Of a DNA stretch of 64,000 nt, positions 47,284 through 59,782 are shown one piece after another. The notes under the pieces were generated by a model, which saw only the letters and a program-made list of their open reading frames with translations, was not told where the DNA came from and searched no databases. Each line of letters opens with the position of its first letter. The stretch's first letter is position 1. Origin of the DNA: Corvus cornix cornix (lineage: Eukaryota; Chordata; Aves; Passeriformes; Corvidae); assembly GCF_000738735.6 (NCBI RefSeq), contig NC_046357.1, positions 73,515,248 to 73,579,247 on the forward strand, read 5' to 3'. The translations under genes and the position numbers were made by a program.

Positions 47284-49365
47284 ATGAATATGGACACCAG
47301 TTAATAGGCAAGCATATGGCCTTGTATGGTGTACTATAATAGACTTTATGATGAAGTCGACTACTCTTTAGCTGTTTACTTATATTGAAATTCTGACAGG
47401 CCAAACACAAGAAAAAGACACTCAAGTTTTCCTTTCTTTGGTAGCTGAGGCGTAGAAGAACAGATGACATAGACAACTTCATCCACTAAGGAACCAAAAT
47501 CAAATAAAGAGATGTGTGGCAAGTTCAGGACAGCAAGAAAGAAGAGCACTTCACAGAGAATAACAGAAGTTGTTCTAAATATATGAGTTACAAGTACAGA
47601 GTCATTACTGTAATTTAAAATAAATCTCCTTGAGAAGTAATTGCAGTCCCATACATACATTTACTGTAATGAGGAATGGGAAGTATGCTATTTTCTGCCT
47701 CTTTCACTTCGTCTTTCTCGAAAAAATCTAAAGAAACTTTGCTTTTTTAGCTGAGTGCCTTTATATGCTGCAAACTGGTTTTAACTATTTCTGACAACCC
47801 TAATCTTTTTAAAAACAAATAAAAACCCAAACAAACTGGAAAAAAAGAGAAGTAGGATTAAAAAATTTGCCAGCTACAGCCAACTCCCCTTGTCCTTAAA
47901 ACCCCACCAACATTACAATCAGCACCATCCCCTTTGTCAGTGATGCTGGATTCCAAGAAAATGTTGGAAATCTTCTACAAGGTCAGAAATAAAACCTACA
48001 GTGTGTGAATCAATGATTTTTATATGCTATATAACGAAGTAGAGCATGACACTTTCTTTTGACAGGTTCTTATGATAAGGAAATCTACATTTGTGTTATG
48101 AGTGGCTCTCTGTATAATAGAAAACAGACGAAAAATTTTAAAAAATTATTACAAACAGGCATACCAGAAATCAAGGATTAGAGGAGATCTAAAGATATAA
48201 AAGGTATTTGTTTTTAATGTGTTAACATTTCCAATAATTTAACAGACATTTTATGTTGCAAAACACTGCAGCCACAAACATTTTTAGTGACAATTTACTT
48301 AATTTTACTTTAAATTCTGCTGCAGTTTAATAAATTCTTCCCAAACTGGTGTTTTTACATGCTATTAAGATTTGTGCAAGAAAAACTCTGCACACTGTAA
48401 ACTTCAGTGTTATTTTAGCTATGAAATAGACTGTTCTTGTAGTTGGGGAATAACCATAATGTTTCAAAGGGCCAAGATGCAAATTTAAAGATCTGTTAAT
48501 TTGTAGTGGGCACACACACACATACAGCCTGCAGAATCATAGCTGGTTTGAAATAATTATTTTTAATTGAAAGCATAAATCAATTCTTTTCAAGCATTGA
48601 AACAGTGTCCTTTTTCTATTCAAGAAGGGCTGGTGTATAATTAGATGAAACTTGAGTTCATAGATAAATATATGCTTTGTTGATTGTACATGGCATTTCA
48701 GAGTAAAGCAGCTGCAGAATTACTGAAAGAATCAAGATTTAAACAAATTCTCTGGTATCTTTTATCAGGAATATAGAGCTTTAATTACTGCCACATAAAT
48801 TGATCTATTAGCCTTGTAGTGAAAAATAAAGCAAGAAATATTATGCATGTGAGTTGGTTTTTGCAGTAGATGATACTCACCTCAAGAATCCGTAGGATTC
48901 TGACAACCTTCAGATTATTGCTGAGTAAAATAATATTGGCCATGACACCTGCCCAGATGCTGTGTGTTACTGCCAAGATTAACCTCTTTGAGAAATCTAC
49001 ATGAATTTCCCATTCTGTATAATTTCTGTACAGAAACTATATGTATGAAACTTGCAAATATGTTTATGTCTCTGTAATCTGAAGGTTAAGGTACTATTTG
49101 AGTATAAAACTTCTATTGTTTCATAAAATCTTCATTTTTCGTTTGATAATCCTATAAGCCCACATGCATATTTTGTTCAGATTAGCACAGTTTAAAAATA
49201 TTTGTAAACTATCTAAACACACTGTTCAACACTCTCTCTTTGAGAAGCGTTTGTTGTTTCATTAATTACTTTATTTGTAAAGAGACAGATTTGCAGGGTT
49301 CCTCTTGTGACGCAGTAGAATTGACTCCCAGAGGAGAAAATTCATTAAAAAATGCACAAAGAACA
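47284..49365. other. Unique AT-rich sequence, about 2 kb
   Basis: No gene recognised. A/C low complexity lies near 47815-47850. The part near 48545-48780 is repeat-free and may be conserved, but I have no direct evidence. Confidence 0.4.
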
Positions 49366-49690
49366 CTGAATCATGGAGTATCCTGAGCTGGATGGGATAC
49401 ACAAGGATCATCCAGTCCAGCTCCGCGCCCTGCACAGACACCCCAAAATCCCACCCTGGGCATCCCTGGCAGCGCTGTCCCAACACTCCTGGAGCTCTGG
49501 CAGCCTCAGGGCTGTGCCCATTCCCTGGGGAGCCTGGGCAGTGCCCAGCACCCTCTGGGGGAAGAACCTTTCGCTGATACCAACCTAAACCTCCCTGACA
49601 CAACTTCAGCCCATTCCCTCAGGTACCGGCCTTGGTCACCAGAGCCCAGGGATCAGAGCTGCCCCTCTGTTTACCCTCAAGACCCAGTTG
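49366..49690 (-). mobile_element. CR1 LINE 3' fragment
   Basis: Complement of a CR1 tail of a different subfamily from the 50.1 kb copy. The 3' part ATCATGGAGTATCCTGAGCTGG is followed by ACAAGGATCATCCAGTCCAG, the GCCCTGCACAGACACCCC region and AACCTAAACCTCCCTGAC. The right side, with CACCAGAGCCCAGGGATCAG, is also CR1-like. Non-coding. Confidence 0.88.
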
Positions 49691-50116
49691 CTCAAATGTA
49701 GCTTTCTATGAGCAATAACGTAAGGCAAAGGAATCCATGAGAAGAATGTATAGATATTTATATTGATTGCATGACCATGGTCCAGTAAAGATGGTCTTGA
49801 TATTTCTTTTAAGAAGCCATAGGTTGGCATTAACATACACCTCCACGTGTATTAGGCTTTAGATGGACAGATCTCAGCTGCCTAGAGAGTTCTAGTTAGA
49901 AAGAGCATTTATTCACTGTTATTTTATCTTTAAATTGTTTTAGTTTTTCTTTACCTCTCTACAGTCTTGTGGCACAGCACAATGTGCCTCTGAAAATAAT
50001 GAAGTGCAGTGAAGTACAGGTATGAGGTGATGGCAGGTGCATAAAAATTGCAGGGATGGACTGATGCCAGATGACAAGGAAATAAATAGTTCTTTTAAGG
50101 TCAAATACTGCTCAGG
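49691..50116. other. Unique sequence
   Basis: AT-rich; nothing recognised. Confidence 0.4.
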
Positions 50117-50700
50117 GAATCATAGAATTACAGAACGGCTCGAGTTGTAAGGGGTGTTAAAGACCCAACCCCCTGCCATGGGCAGGGACACCTCCCACTG
50201 TCCCAGGCTGCTCCCAGCCCCAATGTCCAGCCTGGCCTTGGACACTCCAGGGATCCAGGGGCAGCCCCAGCTGCTCTGGGCACCCTGTGCCAGGGCCTGC
50301 CCACCCTGCCAGGGAACAATTCCTGCCCAAGATCCCATCCAGCCCTGCCCCCTGGCACTGGGAAGCCATTCCCTGTGTCCTGTCCCTCCAGCCCTTGGCA
50401 ATTGTCTCTCTCCAGGTTTCCTGCAGCTCCTTCAGGCCCTGCAAGGGCCCCAGTGAGGTCACCCCAGAGCTTCTCCTCTGCAGGCTGAACAAGCCCAGCT
50501 CTGGCAGCCTTTCCTCCCAGCAGAGCTGCTCCATCCCTCTGCTCATCCTGGTGCCTGCCCTGGCCTGGCTGCAGCAGCTCCAGCTCCTTCCTGAGCTGGG
50601 CCCAGGGCTGGGGCAGCTCTGCAGGTGGGGGCTCAGCTGAGGGGGCAGAGGGGCAGAATCCCCCCTGCCCTGCTGCCCACACTGGGGCCCAGCCCAGCTC
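50117..50700 (-). mobile_element. CR1 LINE 3' fragment, young type
   Basis: About 580 bp. On the minus strand it ends with TTCTATGATTCC at 50117. The tail block (50165-50350) is nearly the same as at 3.5 kb. Further into the element, frame pieces LPELGLFSLQRRSSG (near 50500) and the region around 50540-50640 correspond to the CR1 ORF2 C-terminus. It is 5'-truncated, and its truncated side passes directly into the 22-bp minisatellite at 50701. Confidence 0.93.
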
Positions 50701-50905
50701 AGAGGGTTTGGGGTTCCAGCTCAGGGGGTTTGGGGTTCCAGCTCAGAGAGTTTGGGATCCCAGCTCAGGGGGTTTGGGGTTCCAGCCCAGCTCAGGGGGT
50801 TTGGGGTCCCAGCCCAGGGGGTTTGGGGTCCCAGCTCAGGGGGTTTGGGGTCCCAGCACAGAGAGGGTTTGGGGTCCCAGCTCAGGGGGTTTGGGGTCCC
50901 AGCTC
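50701..50905. repeat. 22-bp G-rich minisatellite, nine units
   Basis: Units begin at 50701, 50723, 50745, 50767 (27 bp), 50794, 50816, 50838, 50860 (24 bp) and 50884. The core is AGGGGGTTTGGGG followed by TCCCAGCTC. Each unit carries two G-runs three bases apart, so the plus strand could form G-quadruplexes. Unit 3 is the most changed. All three frames stay open on both strands, which makes false GVWGP-type ORFs. Confidence 0.95.
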
Positions 50906-52043
50906 TCACCCAGCAGCAGCTTTGGAGGTTTTTATAGACATTTTTATTGAAAACAAGCACTGAGCAAACAGAAAGCACCTCAAGAAGAGCAAATTTGGAT
51001 GAAAAGCAGAACAGAAAACCAATGAAGAGAGACCAAGGTGCAGTCGGTAGCATCTAATATATAAAAAATTACCTAAAGCAGTGAGGAGGGAAGGACCATC
51101 AGCATCAAGCAATTTTGGCAGCAGCCTCAGAACAGTGGCAATGGACACTCCCAAAAATCCTCTGCCTAATACTGGTGACCTTAGAGAGGAAATGAAGCAT
51201 CAAAAAACTGTAAGGGTAGGAAAGAGTAAATGTGGGCATAATAATCCCAGTTGCCCATAATCTGGAGCATCAACATAATTGTAACAATAATAATAATAAT
51301 TTAATTAGCTTCTTAATCTAATTAATATCTTAACAGTAAAATCTTGACTTCTTTTAATGCATTTCCTTCCCTCCAAAAAAAGCAAGCAGTTGCAGGCAAC
51401 AAAAGATAACACCTGTAAAACAGTTTAGCCAAATCTTTGTTTTGAAAGTTTGTCAGGCAAGATAGACATCTAATTTATGTTGGTTTATGAAACATTTTCA
51501 ATTCACATAATGTGCAAATATACTGCTGTAAAGAGTATTTTCACCTTAAATTCTCCAAGTCAAATATGTTTTCTGAAAGCACAAACCTGTAGATTCAATT
51601 ATGGACTTTAAATTTAAAAAAAATAAGTTAAATATGGACATATTTAATTAGTTACGGGTTTGGAGACTTTTTTTTGCATGAACAGCTTTGTCTGGAACAC
51701 TAAAGAGAGGTGATTCAAATACACAGTCTGTTTTCTCCTAGACAGAAGAGTGAATAGTTTCAAGAGGATAATATTAGCACTTATTTTATGCACATACCTT
51801 TTAGGCTTCTTATCTATTATTTGCAAATGCAGGGGGAGGCAACAAATGAAAGGAAAACAGAGGTGAACCAATTAATAACAGCTAGAGATGATTTCTTGTG
51901 GTCTCTCAGTCACTCAGTCACAGTTCTCTGAGGAACAAATCTGCTGGGCAAAGTGATGTCTGATTTCTACAGGGAGAAACTCAGTTTCAGGGTAGAGTAG
52001 AAATACATCTTGCAAACTCATCTCACCTCAGGAGGAAATCACA
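50906..52043. other. Unique AT-rich sequence
   Basis: No gene recognised. A short (AAT)n run lies at about 51282-51300. Confidence 0.45.
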
Positions 52044-52080
52044 GGTTCACAGATTCACAGAATATTCTGAGCTGGAAGCA
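52044..52080 (-). mobile_element. Tiny CR1-like 3' terminus
   Basis: TTCACAGATTCACAGAATA followed by TTCTGAGCTGGAA is the complement of a CR1 end. Only about 35 bp are recognisable. Confidence 0.6.
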
Positions 52081-52476
52081 AAAGCAATCCAAGAGCCAGG
52101 AAATAAGTAGTGAAAAACTAACTTCCAAGCATGGCAATCAACAAGGCACTTTAATTTTGCTTTTGCCAGCTTAGCTAATGGCAGTAGATGGACCATTTTT
52201 CTCATCAAGTTCAGCTTTTCTTATACTCTAAGTTAATTTAGTTCCCTTCCAAGCAGAAGAAGCTTTTTCATTATGTGGAGCATTCTATGCTGCCTCAGAA
52301 GAGATTCTTCCTCTGAGTAATGAAAAAATGTGTATCCAGATCGTAAAGATGTTACTCAGGTTTCGTTTTCTGCATGGTAACATACTAAAACTCGAAATCA
52401 ACAGATCCATTTTCAGTTATAAAGTACAGCACGAGTCTGTTCTTTCAGAACCTGAAGAAGGATAATGTGTTCCATG
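52081..52476. other. Unique sequence between two opposed CR1 ends
   Basis: About 400 bp with no recognised family. Confidence 0.4.
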
Positions 52477-52517
52477 AGGTCTTTTCCAAGAACCTTAGTC
52501 ATTCTGTGATTCTGTCA
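52477..52517 (+). mobile_element. Tiny CR1-like 3' terminus
   Basis: GAGGTCTTTTCCAAGAACC followed by CATTCTGTGATTCTG is a CR1 end in plus orientation. Confidence 0.6.
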
Positions 52518-52599
52518 TTTAAATAAATACAGCAGCTGTGGACACTTTAATATAGCTTAGTTATCATACTCAGAACATTTAGAAGAATTAACCTCCCAC

Positions 52600-52717
52600 C
52601 AAAAAAAACCCAAAACCAAAACAAAAAAAACCCCAAACCCCCCAAAGACATACAAACATAAAATAAACCCAAACACACAAAAAAACACCAACCAAAAATA
52701 AAACCCCCAAACAAAAC
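52600..52717. repeat. A/C-rich low-complexity tract
   Basis: Irregular AAAACCC, CCAAA and CAAAC units; the minus strand is G/T-rich. Confidence 0.85.
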
Positions 52718-53489
52718 TTTCTGAAGGAACCTGCTTTTAAAGACTGTGGGTTGTTTGCTTAACAAAGATTTGTTGGCATTTTTTTTTCCCCTAAGTGACA
52801 TCCCTATTCAATTGGGTATAATCTGATTTTGCAATTTTACCTTACATTTTAATTACAGTTGGCGCCTAAGCTGCACCATTAATAATAAGCATTTTGTTAT
52901 TGCAACTGCGATGAACTATTCTGTTATTTGCAAGAAGTGGGGTGGAGGGGCTGGGTTTTTAATTTGGAAATTTCATTTTTTTGAGTGGAAAAAACCTGGA
53001 GTCCATTCTTGGGTCTATATTAGAGCTGTTTAAGCTTGCTGGGGTATGTTTTTCTGGTGATATTTATCCTTGTTTGAAAGCAGGTCAAATGTTTGCATGG
53101 CTTGCATGTTGTCCATTTGAAAGTCTGACAAAATATCCACTGCCTTTGCTCCACCACTGCTTTCTCATAAGATGGAAGAACCAAGAACTAAATTTTGTAA
53201 ATTATTTGGGCCAATTTTGCCTTGGTAGAGTTTTTCCCAAAGTGCTCAGACCACACACCTAAAATTCTAGGAAAAAAATATAATTATAGGAGGGAATAGT
53301 ATTTTTCCGAACTTTTTCACCACCCTTTTGCAAAAGTAGTTCTAAAAAGCTAAAGAGACATAAATATATATATATTGCTCCAGACCCCTCCGTGTTCAAT
53401 ATCATAACCTGCACTATATCCCTCGAGAAGTGCCAAAAGCCAAACGATCAGAAGGTTTTATCCAATTAACAACAATTAAATCTAAGGTC
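52718..53489. other. Unique sequence
   Basis: No gene recognised; an AT run is at about 53363-53375. Confidence 0.4.
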
Positions 53490-53838
53490 ACTCTGGGATG
53501 CTGGTATGTGTGACCAGGAGGAGGAGTGTGATCAGGAGAAAGCGATGCAGAGCTTGAGGATTGTAGACACCTGGGCAGTGAGGAGTTAAATTGTTGCTGC
53601 TTCTCAAGCACTGGTGACCACAGAAGTGGTCAAGTTAAACTGGACGTGCCTGGAAAGGTGGGGCAGCACCATGCTGCCAGTTTTCCTGTGCAGCTCCATG
53701 GTGAGGGGGAAACACCAACAGAGGGGGATGGAGACCCCCAGTGACACCAAGGCACACCCAGATCCTTTTTGGGAACTCTCCATGAGAATAGATCACATGA
53801 GCCATAGGGTGCTATCAGACACGAAGAATTCCCTCCCT

Positions 53839-53863
53839 GGGAATGCCCCCTCTAGGCATTCCC
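53839..53863. repeat. 9-bp inverted repeat upstream of the TATA box
   Basis: GGGAATGCC and GGCATTCCC are exact inverted copies with a 7-base spacer, ending 13 bp before the TATA box. Each arm contains a TEAD-type GGAATG/CATTCC core and resembles a kappaB half. Confidence 0.75.
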
Positions 53864-54162
53864 ATGCCAAATTGAATATATAAAAGACCCTCAAACCCCC
53901 CTGACCCATTTCCAGAAAGGTCCAGAAGACTGGATTGCAATGCTACCTCCTTTCTATGAGTCACATGAAGAGCAAGAATCATAATTCCAGGGAGGGGAAA
54001 ATTTACCTGTGAGAAGGTGCTCCCACAGAGTCTGGGTGTCCCCCCCAGGACCCTGGACATGCTATCAGCCAGACCAGTGATGGACATGGGACTGTCCATG
54101 GTGATCCCCTTTCTTCTCCTGTTTCATCTCCCTTTCATTTTTCTCTTTCATATTTATTTTTA

Positions 54163-54164
<2 letters not shown>

Positions 54165-54209
<45 letters not shown>
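54165..54209. repeat. (TTA)n microsatellite
   Basis: About 15 TTA units inside the probable LTR E. Confidence 0.97.
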
Positions 54210-54210
<1 letters not shown>

Positions 54211-54500
54211 ATAGGGGAAATTATATACTGATCTCCATGCCGAGTGTGTGGTTCTCTAACAAACTTTGTGACTTTTGGGAGGTTGGATTGGAGCCCTTTT
54301 GGCCTTTGCTGTTCTTTTTCTGTCCATGGGCATCTATGAATCTTCAGTGCTCCCCTCCATGTAGGAGTGGGATGCAGCAAGTACAACCTCATCTTTCTGA
54401 AGGAGGCCAGGATTCTTCCAGCAAACTGATCTACCTACAGCTCAATGTTTTCCTTTCCCAAATAAATGTTTCTTTGAAAAGAATGTACTAATTTCAGAAC

Positions 54501-57500
54501 ATGATCTCAGTTTTGGTTACATTCTATTGTCATTTCTTTGTCCTAGTCAGACCCTGTAATTTCCAGACTGCAGAATCAACTGTTGGAAGGAAGTGATAAA
54601 CACTGCGTCATATTGAACACGCCAAGTGCATGGTATAGAAAAGTATATTGAAAATACGTGAAGAAACTGTGCATTGAAACAATGATTTCTTCTTGTCCTG
54701 GCCAAAATAAAGATGCTTTTTCTATGTAAAAAAATGCATCTCATGTAATAAGTTTTTAGGACCTTAAAAACAAACAAAGAAAATAAACAAATTTACTCTG
54801 CCCATTTCAGAAAAGAGGATTGAACCGAGTTCTATAACTCTCAGAAGAAGTTTTGTCTGTACTCTGAATTCATTAAAGTTGAAGCTGTTCTATTGCACAC
54901 AAAAGGCAGCCAGCAGTACTAGAGAAGTGATCCCTCTAGTCTGACCTGTCCCTGGTAAAACTCTTTGGGATAACTTTGCTTCTGTAGATAATGTAGGAGA
55001 GTTTTGAGAGGAGTGAGTGAAAGCATCTTGCAGCAGGACACAAAACAGTTGACAAGGATCTCATAAGGACAAGGGAAAACGGGATTTCAACACTCAGCAG
55101 AGGGAAAAGGAATCAAAACTATACTGCACAGGTGACATCTGTTTATTTGTAGTTTATAGTGTAGCACCTTTTTTATTTAATACCTTTTTTTTTTGATCTT
55201 TCCCCTCTTCATTTCAAAGCAGCAGCTTTGAGACCGAGTGCAGTAAAGAGATTGCTAAAGAGAACTGCTCTGAACACAAGTTTTGGAGTTGATTAAAAGA
55301 AACCTGGAGGTTTCTGAGATAAAAAATAATGTATTGCACACAAGACATAGGAGAAAGCTGAACTAATAAGGCAGAGCAGAAAAGTGAGAACTTTCTCAAA
55401 CATCCTCCCAGCCACAGAACTTTTCCATTTGTCTAAAAAATGATTTTTACCATTTCTCTATTTCTTTAATTGCATCCTTCCATTTAAAAAATAAGTTATT
55501 CTAAAACCTACACTCAGTCGTTGAAAGTCCGTACAAGCCCTTGAAAGCTGTTTCAGATTTGATGTTTTTAAATGTGGGGGGTTTTGTGGGTTTTTTGGTG
55601 CTGTCATTCTGGTATTAGGTGTGTTAATTTGTTTGCTTGCTTTCCTGGGGTTTTTGTTAGGTTAATTTTGTTCATTTCTTTTGTTAAACTAGTTTTTTTG
55701 GGACAGATTAGTGAGTAGTTTTTCCCAAAGCCCTGATCATGCTGTCAGACCAAGTATTGGGGTTTTCATGATCAGGAACACTGCCAAAGGTGCTGGAAAA
55801 GTGGAACCCAATATTTGCTGTGCACACACATTTAAGTCTATTTAAAATTAAATAAATTAAATCAAAAGATGACAATGTTTTATAAGATTGTAAGCATTTT
55901 ACAATAAAATCACAGAAAAAAAATCTACAAGCACCTAGGTTTTTTTTCACTGTCCACATTACAGCTGTTAACAGGATGGCATCTGATGACTTTATTCCAC
56001 ATACAATTGCAGTAGTTTACTTTCTAATGAAGAAATTCCATTTCCAATTTTTGATAAAAAAATAACTTTTACTAAGGTCAGTCTGACAGCAGCAGGTACC
56101 AGAGTGCCCCAGACACAGGAACAGGGTCATGTAGAACTCCCATTATTACTACAAGAAAATAAATGATCAGCCATAAAGGCAACATGGTTCTATACAGCTG
56201 CAGTTCACCATAATCAAAGCAGTCCAATACCACATGCAGAGGAATAATTCTCACTCCCAGAAACACTTCTGTCAAATGCCCAAGAAATTAATTTTGATAT
56301 TTTTAAAGTTTTCCAGATATGAAACAGGCAGAGTTGGATTGAATATCAGAGTGATTAAGACTTTAATTTATGTTACTCCTGCTCAATCATGCTTATAAAA
56401 TATATACACTTCTTTTGTTATAGCAGCTAGGGAGTATGTGAGACTATTTCTACATATACCAATTCTAATTACCTCTGAGCAATTAATAAAGATAATCTAT
56501 CATGGCTTAGAGCAATATGTTTTTAGGTGCACTTTGTCAAAAGAGTGTCATGAATATTTAGATCATGTTCACTTTAATCAGAAGAAAATAACAATGGCAG
56601 ATAATGATTGTTTTTCAAAAAGAGAACTTTTATTATTCAGAGGCTGATTAAAAAAAAAACCCAAAAAACAAACAACAAAACAACACAAATATCGTTCAGG
56701 AATAAGTGAATTGCATGGCCTTTGCAATGATCCAACTTAGTGACAAGAAATCATACGTGGCACTTTTACAAAATACAAAGAAATGGGTTATTGTAGGCTG
56801 CTATGTTGCAGATCTCATGAAAAAGATTTGGGGAAAATCTTGGGTATTTAACCAGTGCAACTACCCCTCCCCCCCATCTGCAAATCCGGTGATCTCTGCT
56901 CTACAATCAGCAGGAAATAGGAAGATTAATCACTTGTATGTTCTAAATAAATTTATTTCTCCAGCTGTTTTAAAAATGTTTAACAGAATTGTACCGCTTG
57001 AACTTTTATCCTGTAGCCCTATCTGTCTAATATCTTCTCTCTATTAACACTAAAAGAACAATAAAATGAATATTTCAGTACTGAATCTAAGATTAAGATG
57101 ACTCACTGAATGGATAAGGCCTTTAAAACTGTACATGTAATATTCAATAAATACAAATTCTCATAGGAATATGTTGAATAATGAAGAGCAAATTACAAAG
57201 ACAATGTTAGAAATGTGAAGTTAAATGGGTGGTCACTTTCAGGACTTTCTTTCTCTGTACCAATTATGCTGTTTCTGTTGCCTGATGTTTGACATGCTGA
57301 CTCATCCATGCCACATAGCTTTGGATTTTTAAATTTTAAACAGAAGGGACAAACTCAGGCCACCTCACTTTCCTTCAAATCCGCAAGTGGAATCCATGGA
57401 GCCCTCATTGTTGTAAGCACAGAAGGTGTTTTAATCTCTGTTGAAGGTCCCCAGGGACATAAACTCTGCTAAAGAACATGCTCAGTTTGACATGCTTATT

Positions 57501-58677
57501 TTTTCTAGAAAAGATTCACAATTTAAACACTACTCTTCCCTCACATCATAGTGAATTAAACCTGGTAGGCTTGGAACACCTTTAATCCAACTGCTAGGAC
57601 AAAATTCATCACCAAATGCGCTTGAAACTCTTTTCTTCTGAAACAGATTCAGCTTAGCATCATTCAGACTTAACCCTGCTCCAAGTTTTCCTATATAAAA
57701 TTGACCAGCTTCAAATCTGGTGAAATAAAATAACATTTCCCATACAGCTAAATTCAAGAGACAGTTGACATCATACTTTACATTCTTATTTAATTCAAAC
57801 CTGAAAATCAAAGTTTTTGTGTTTTTGTGACATACCCCCTACCATCCAGTTATATGCATGAGTACACACCTTTTAAAAAACTTATGTTTACTATCTGTAT
57901 TATCTCAAGTACTAGTCCTTAAAATACTTCAGTAAAGATGTATTATTTAAATAAAAATCTATTATGAATGGGGTTTTTGTATTTGACGTTAATTCAAGTG
58001 TATTAGATTCGGTGTTTCTCCTTATTAAGCTCATCACTACTTATTCAATAATTTATTGATATTTGAAAAATATAAATCATGTCCAAATCTAATCTAAAAC
58101 TCTCTTTGATTATAAACTGAGCTCTAGCAACACACAGCAGGGCAGTACCCTCTGCTCTGTTAATAAAGCTTTATATGTGCTCCACATATTATTTCATTTG
58201 GGGTGTGTTAATATCTCTATACTTATTTCTAATGCAAAATGTTAAAATAATGATGGCTAACACCTTTACAAAATTGAAGTACAGCAATTTTTCAGGCAGT
58301 AGTTGCATAGTTAAATACTTTTTAAGGAGAAATTTATTCCTTCCTCTCTTTTCATCCTATCTCTCCTTATCTGCTGCCTATTTTACTTTTAATATAATAA
58401 TTTTTCTGCAGAAACGTGCTATATATTGCTTTGGTAAACCTTGCAAGCTGCCAAAGTCTGGCTATCATAGAATCATATAATATCAATAGAAAGAAAGTAA
58501 ATTAGTTTCAGTAATTAGCTTTAAAATATATTTTATTGTCTTTTTCATCTCATTCAGGTAGGGGCTTCTGATGACAGTAAAAGTTATTTGCCACAATAGA
58601 TAATAAATAATTTCTCAGAGCCCTTTTAAATATTAGTTACAATATATAGATAATGTCAAAATTTGTCAGTGACAGTT
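54501..58677. other. Unique AT-rich sequence, about 4.2 kb
   Basis: No gene recognised. There are T/G-rich patches near 55575-55700 and A/C-rich sequence near 56650-56690. A short CR1-like terminus (ATCATAGAATCATATAATA) at about 58466-58486 may belong with the relic at 58678-58801. Frames up to 113 codons (56706-57047 plus) show no domain. Confidence 0.45.
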
Positions 58678-58801
58678 TCCCACAGACCAGGATCCAGTCT
58701 GAGGGCAGAGAAGTTTGCTCATGGTGTTGTGCAGTTGAGTCTTGGAAACTTCCAAGTGTGGAGGGGATACAGGTCTCTGGATGACCTCTTCCAGTTCCTC
58801 A
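58678..58801 (-). mobile_element. Old CR1 LINE relic, internal piece
   Basis: On the minus strand it contains GAGGTCATCCAGAGACC, then a stretch encoding LEVSKTQLHN-type residues, the CR1 ORF2 end normally read as SLEVFKxxLD. The matching 3' terminus may be at 58466-58486, in the same orientation and about 190 bp away, across AT-rich sequence that does not look like CR1. Weak but consistent. Confidence 0.5.
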
Positions 58802-59782
58802 TGGTGAAAAGACATGTTTATTACAATGGCTGATCAACATAAACATGCCAGCAAACCTGCCAGCAAAATAACCCAGTTAAATAAAAATGGATTTAAAATA
58901 TTTGCCCCTGAAGTTGCAGGTATTGCTACACCTCTGTGTAGAAATATCATTTAAAGAAAACAGGACTCTTAAAGAAAGAACAAGGCAGAGCTCCAACCCT
59001 AAAGAAACTTGATGAAAAGTTTAAACTACAGAAAAGCTTTCAGATTTTAAACCTGTTGCATCTTCCACTGTTTGGCTTTTTTAATTAGAACTTTATTTGC
59101 CTACTTATAATCAGAGAGCCACAGAGCTTGTTGATAACATGGTCTTTAAAGACCTAATTTATTTTCATGAAGACTGCTAAGAGGATGGGGAAAAAAGTAA
59201 TTAACTATTATCTCTTTTTTTCCTAATAACCATAAACTTATTAAATGACTAATAGTCAAAGTGTGGGCATGCAACATGCATTTTAGCATCATTTAATCCT
59301 GAACACTTAAAGAGAAAATGTTAACAAAACCCAAAATTATTTACAGAATTATGGTAATCCTCTGATACGTCAGTATCAGCAGATACATGCAGTTTCCCTT
59401 TCAAGTGGGCTGGATTTCCAGATTCTTTACAATTTTATGAATAACCTTTTACAAGAAGCTGTCAGGAACTTTGTCCAACTGATTTTTCTCATCCTGTATT
59501 CAAAAGCTCCTACTTCCCTGTGACTTCAGCAAAAAAAAAATATTCTCCACAAATAAAAGCTTATTTAACTTACAGCTTTTTTGAGACCAGCCTAATAAGA
59601 ATTTTTCTTTTTCTTTTACATTAAATTATATAACTTATGAAGAACATGGTTAAGCATTAATCTTGGTCCTACAAGAAAATTTCTTGTCTGAAAATAGATG
59701 TAGAGAATAGAAACACATCAAAGAAAGATTTAAGAAAGTCCACGCAAGCATCCTTTTAGGTGCTAAAATGCATTTGAACTGG
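58802..59782. other. Unique AT-rich sequence
   Basis: No gene or repeat recognised. Confidence 0.45.

Larger units (their letters stand above)
53490..54500 (+). mobile_element. Probable ERV LTR (LTR family E), edges approximate
   Basis: The plus strand has promoter order: a GC-richer U3, a 9-bp inverted repeat (53839-53863), then a TATA box TATATAAAAG (53877-53886). Downstream are a leader, a T/C-rich stretch before a (TTA)n repeat, and AATAAA at 54461-54466. The T/C-rich part followed by TTTATTTTTAATTTATTA is typical of passerine LTR 3' halves. No retroviral coding sequence or target duplication is visible. Alternatively this could be a host promoter, but no CpG island or splice donor supports that. 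Confidence 0.48.

Noticed and set aside
50625..50963. Overlapping GVWGP-repeat open frames resembling a repeat protein
   Set aside because: They come from a 22-bp minisatellite that stays open in several frames on both strands.
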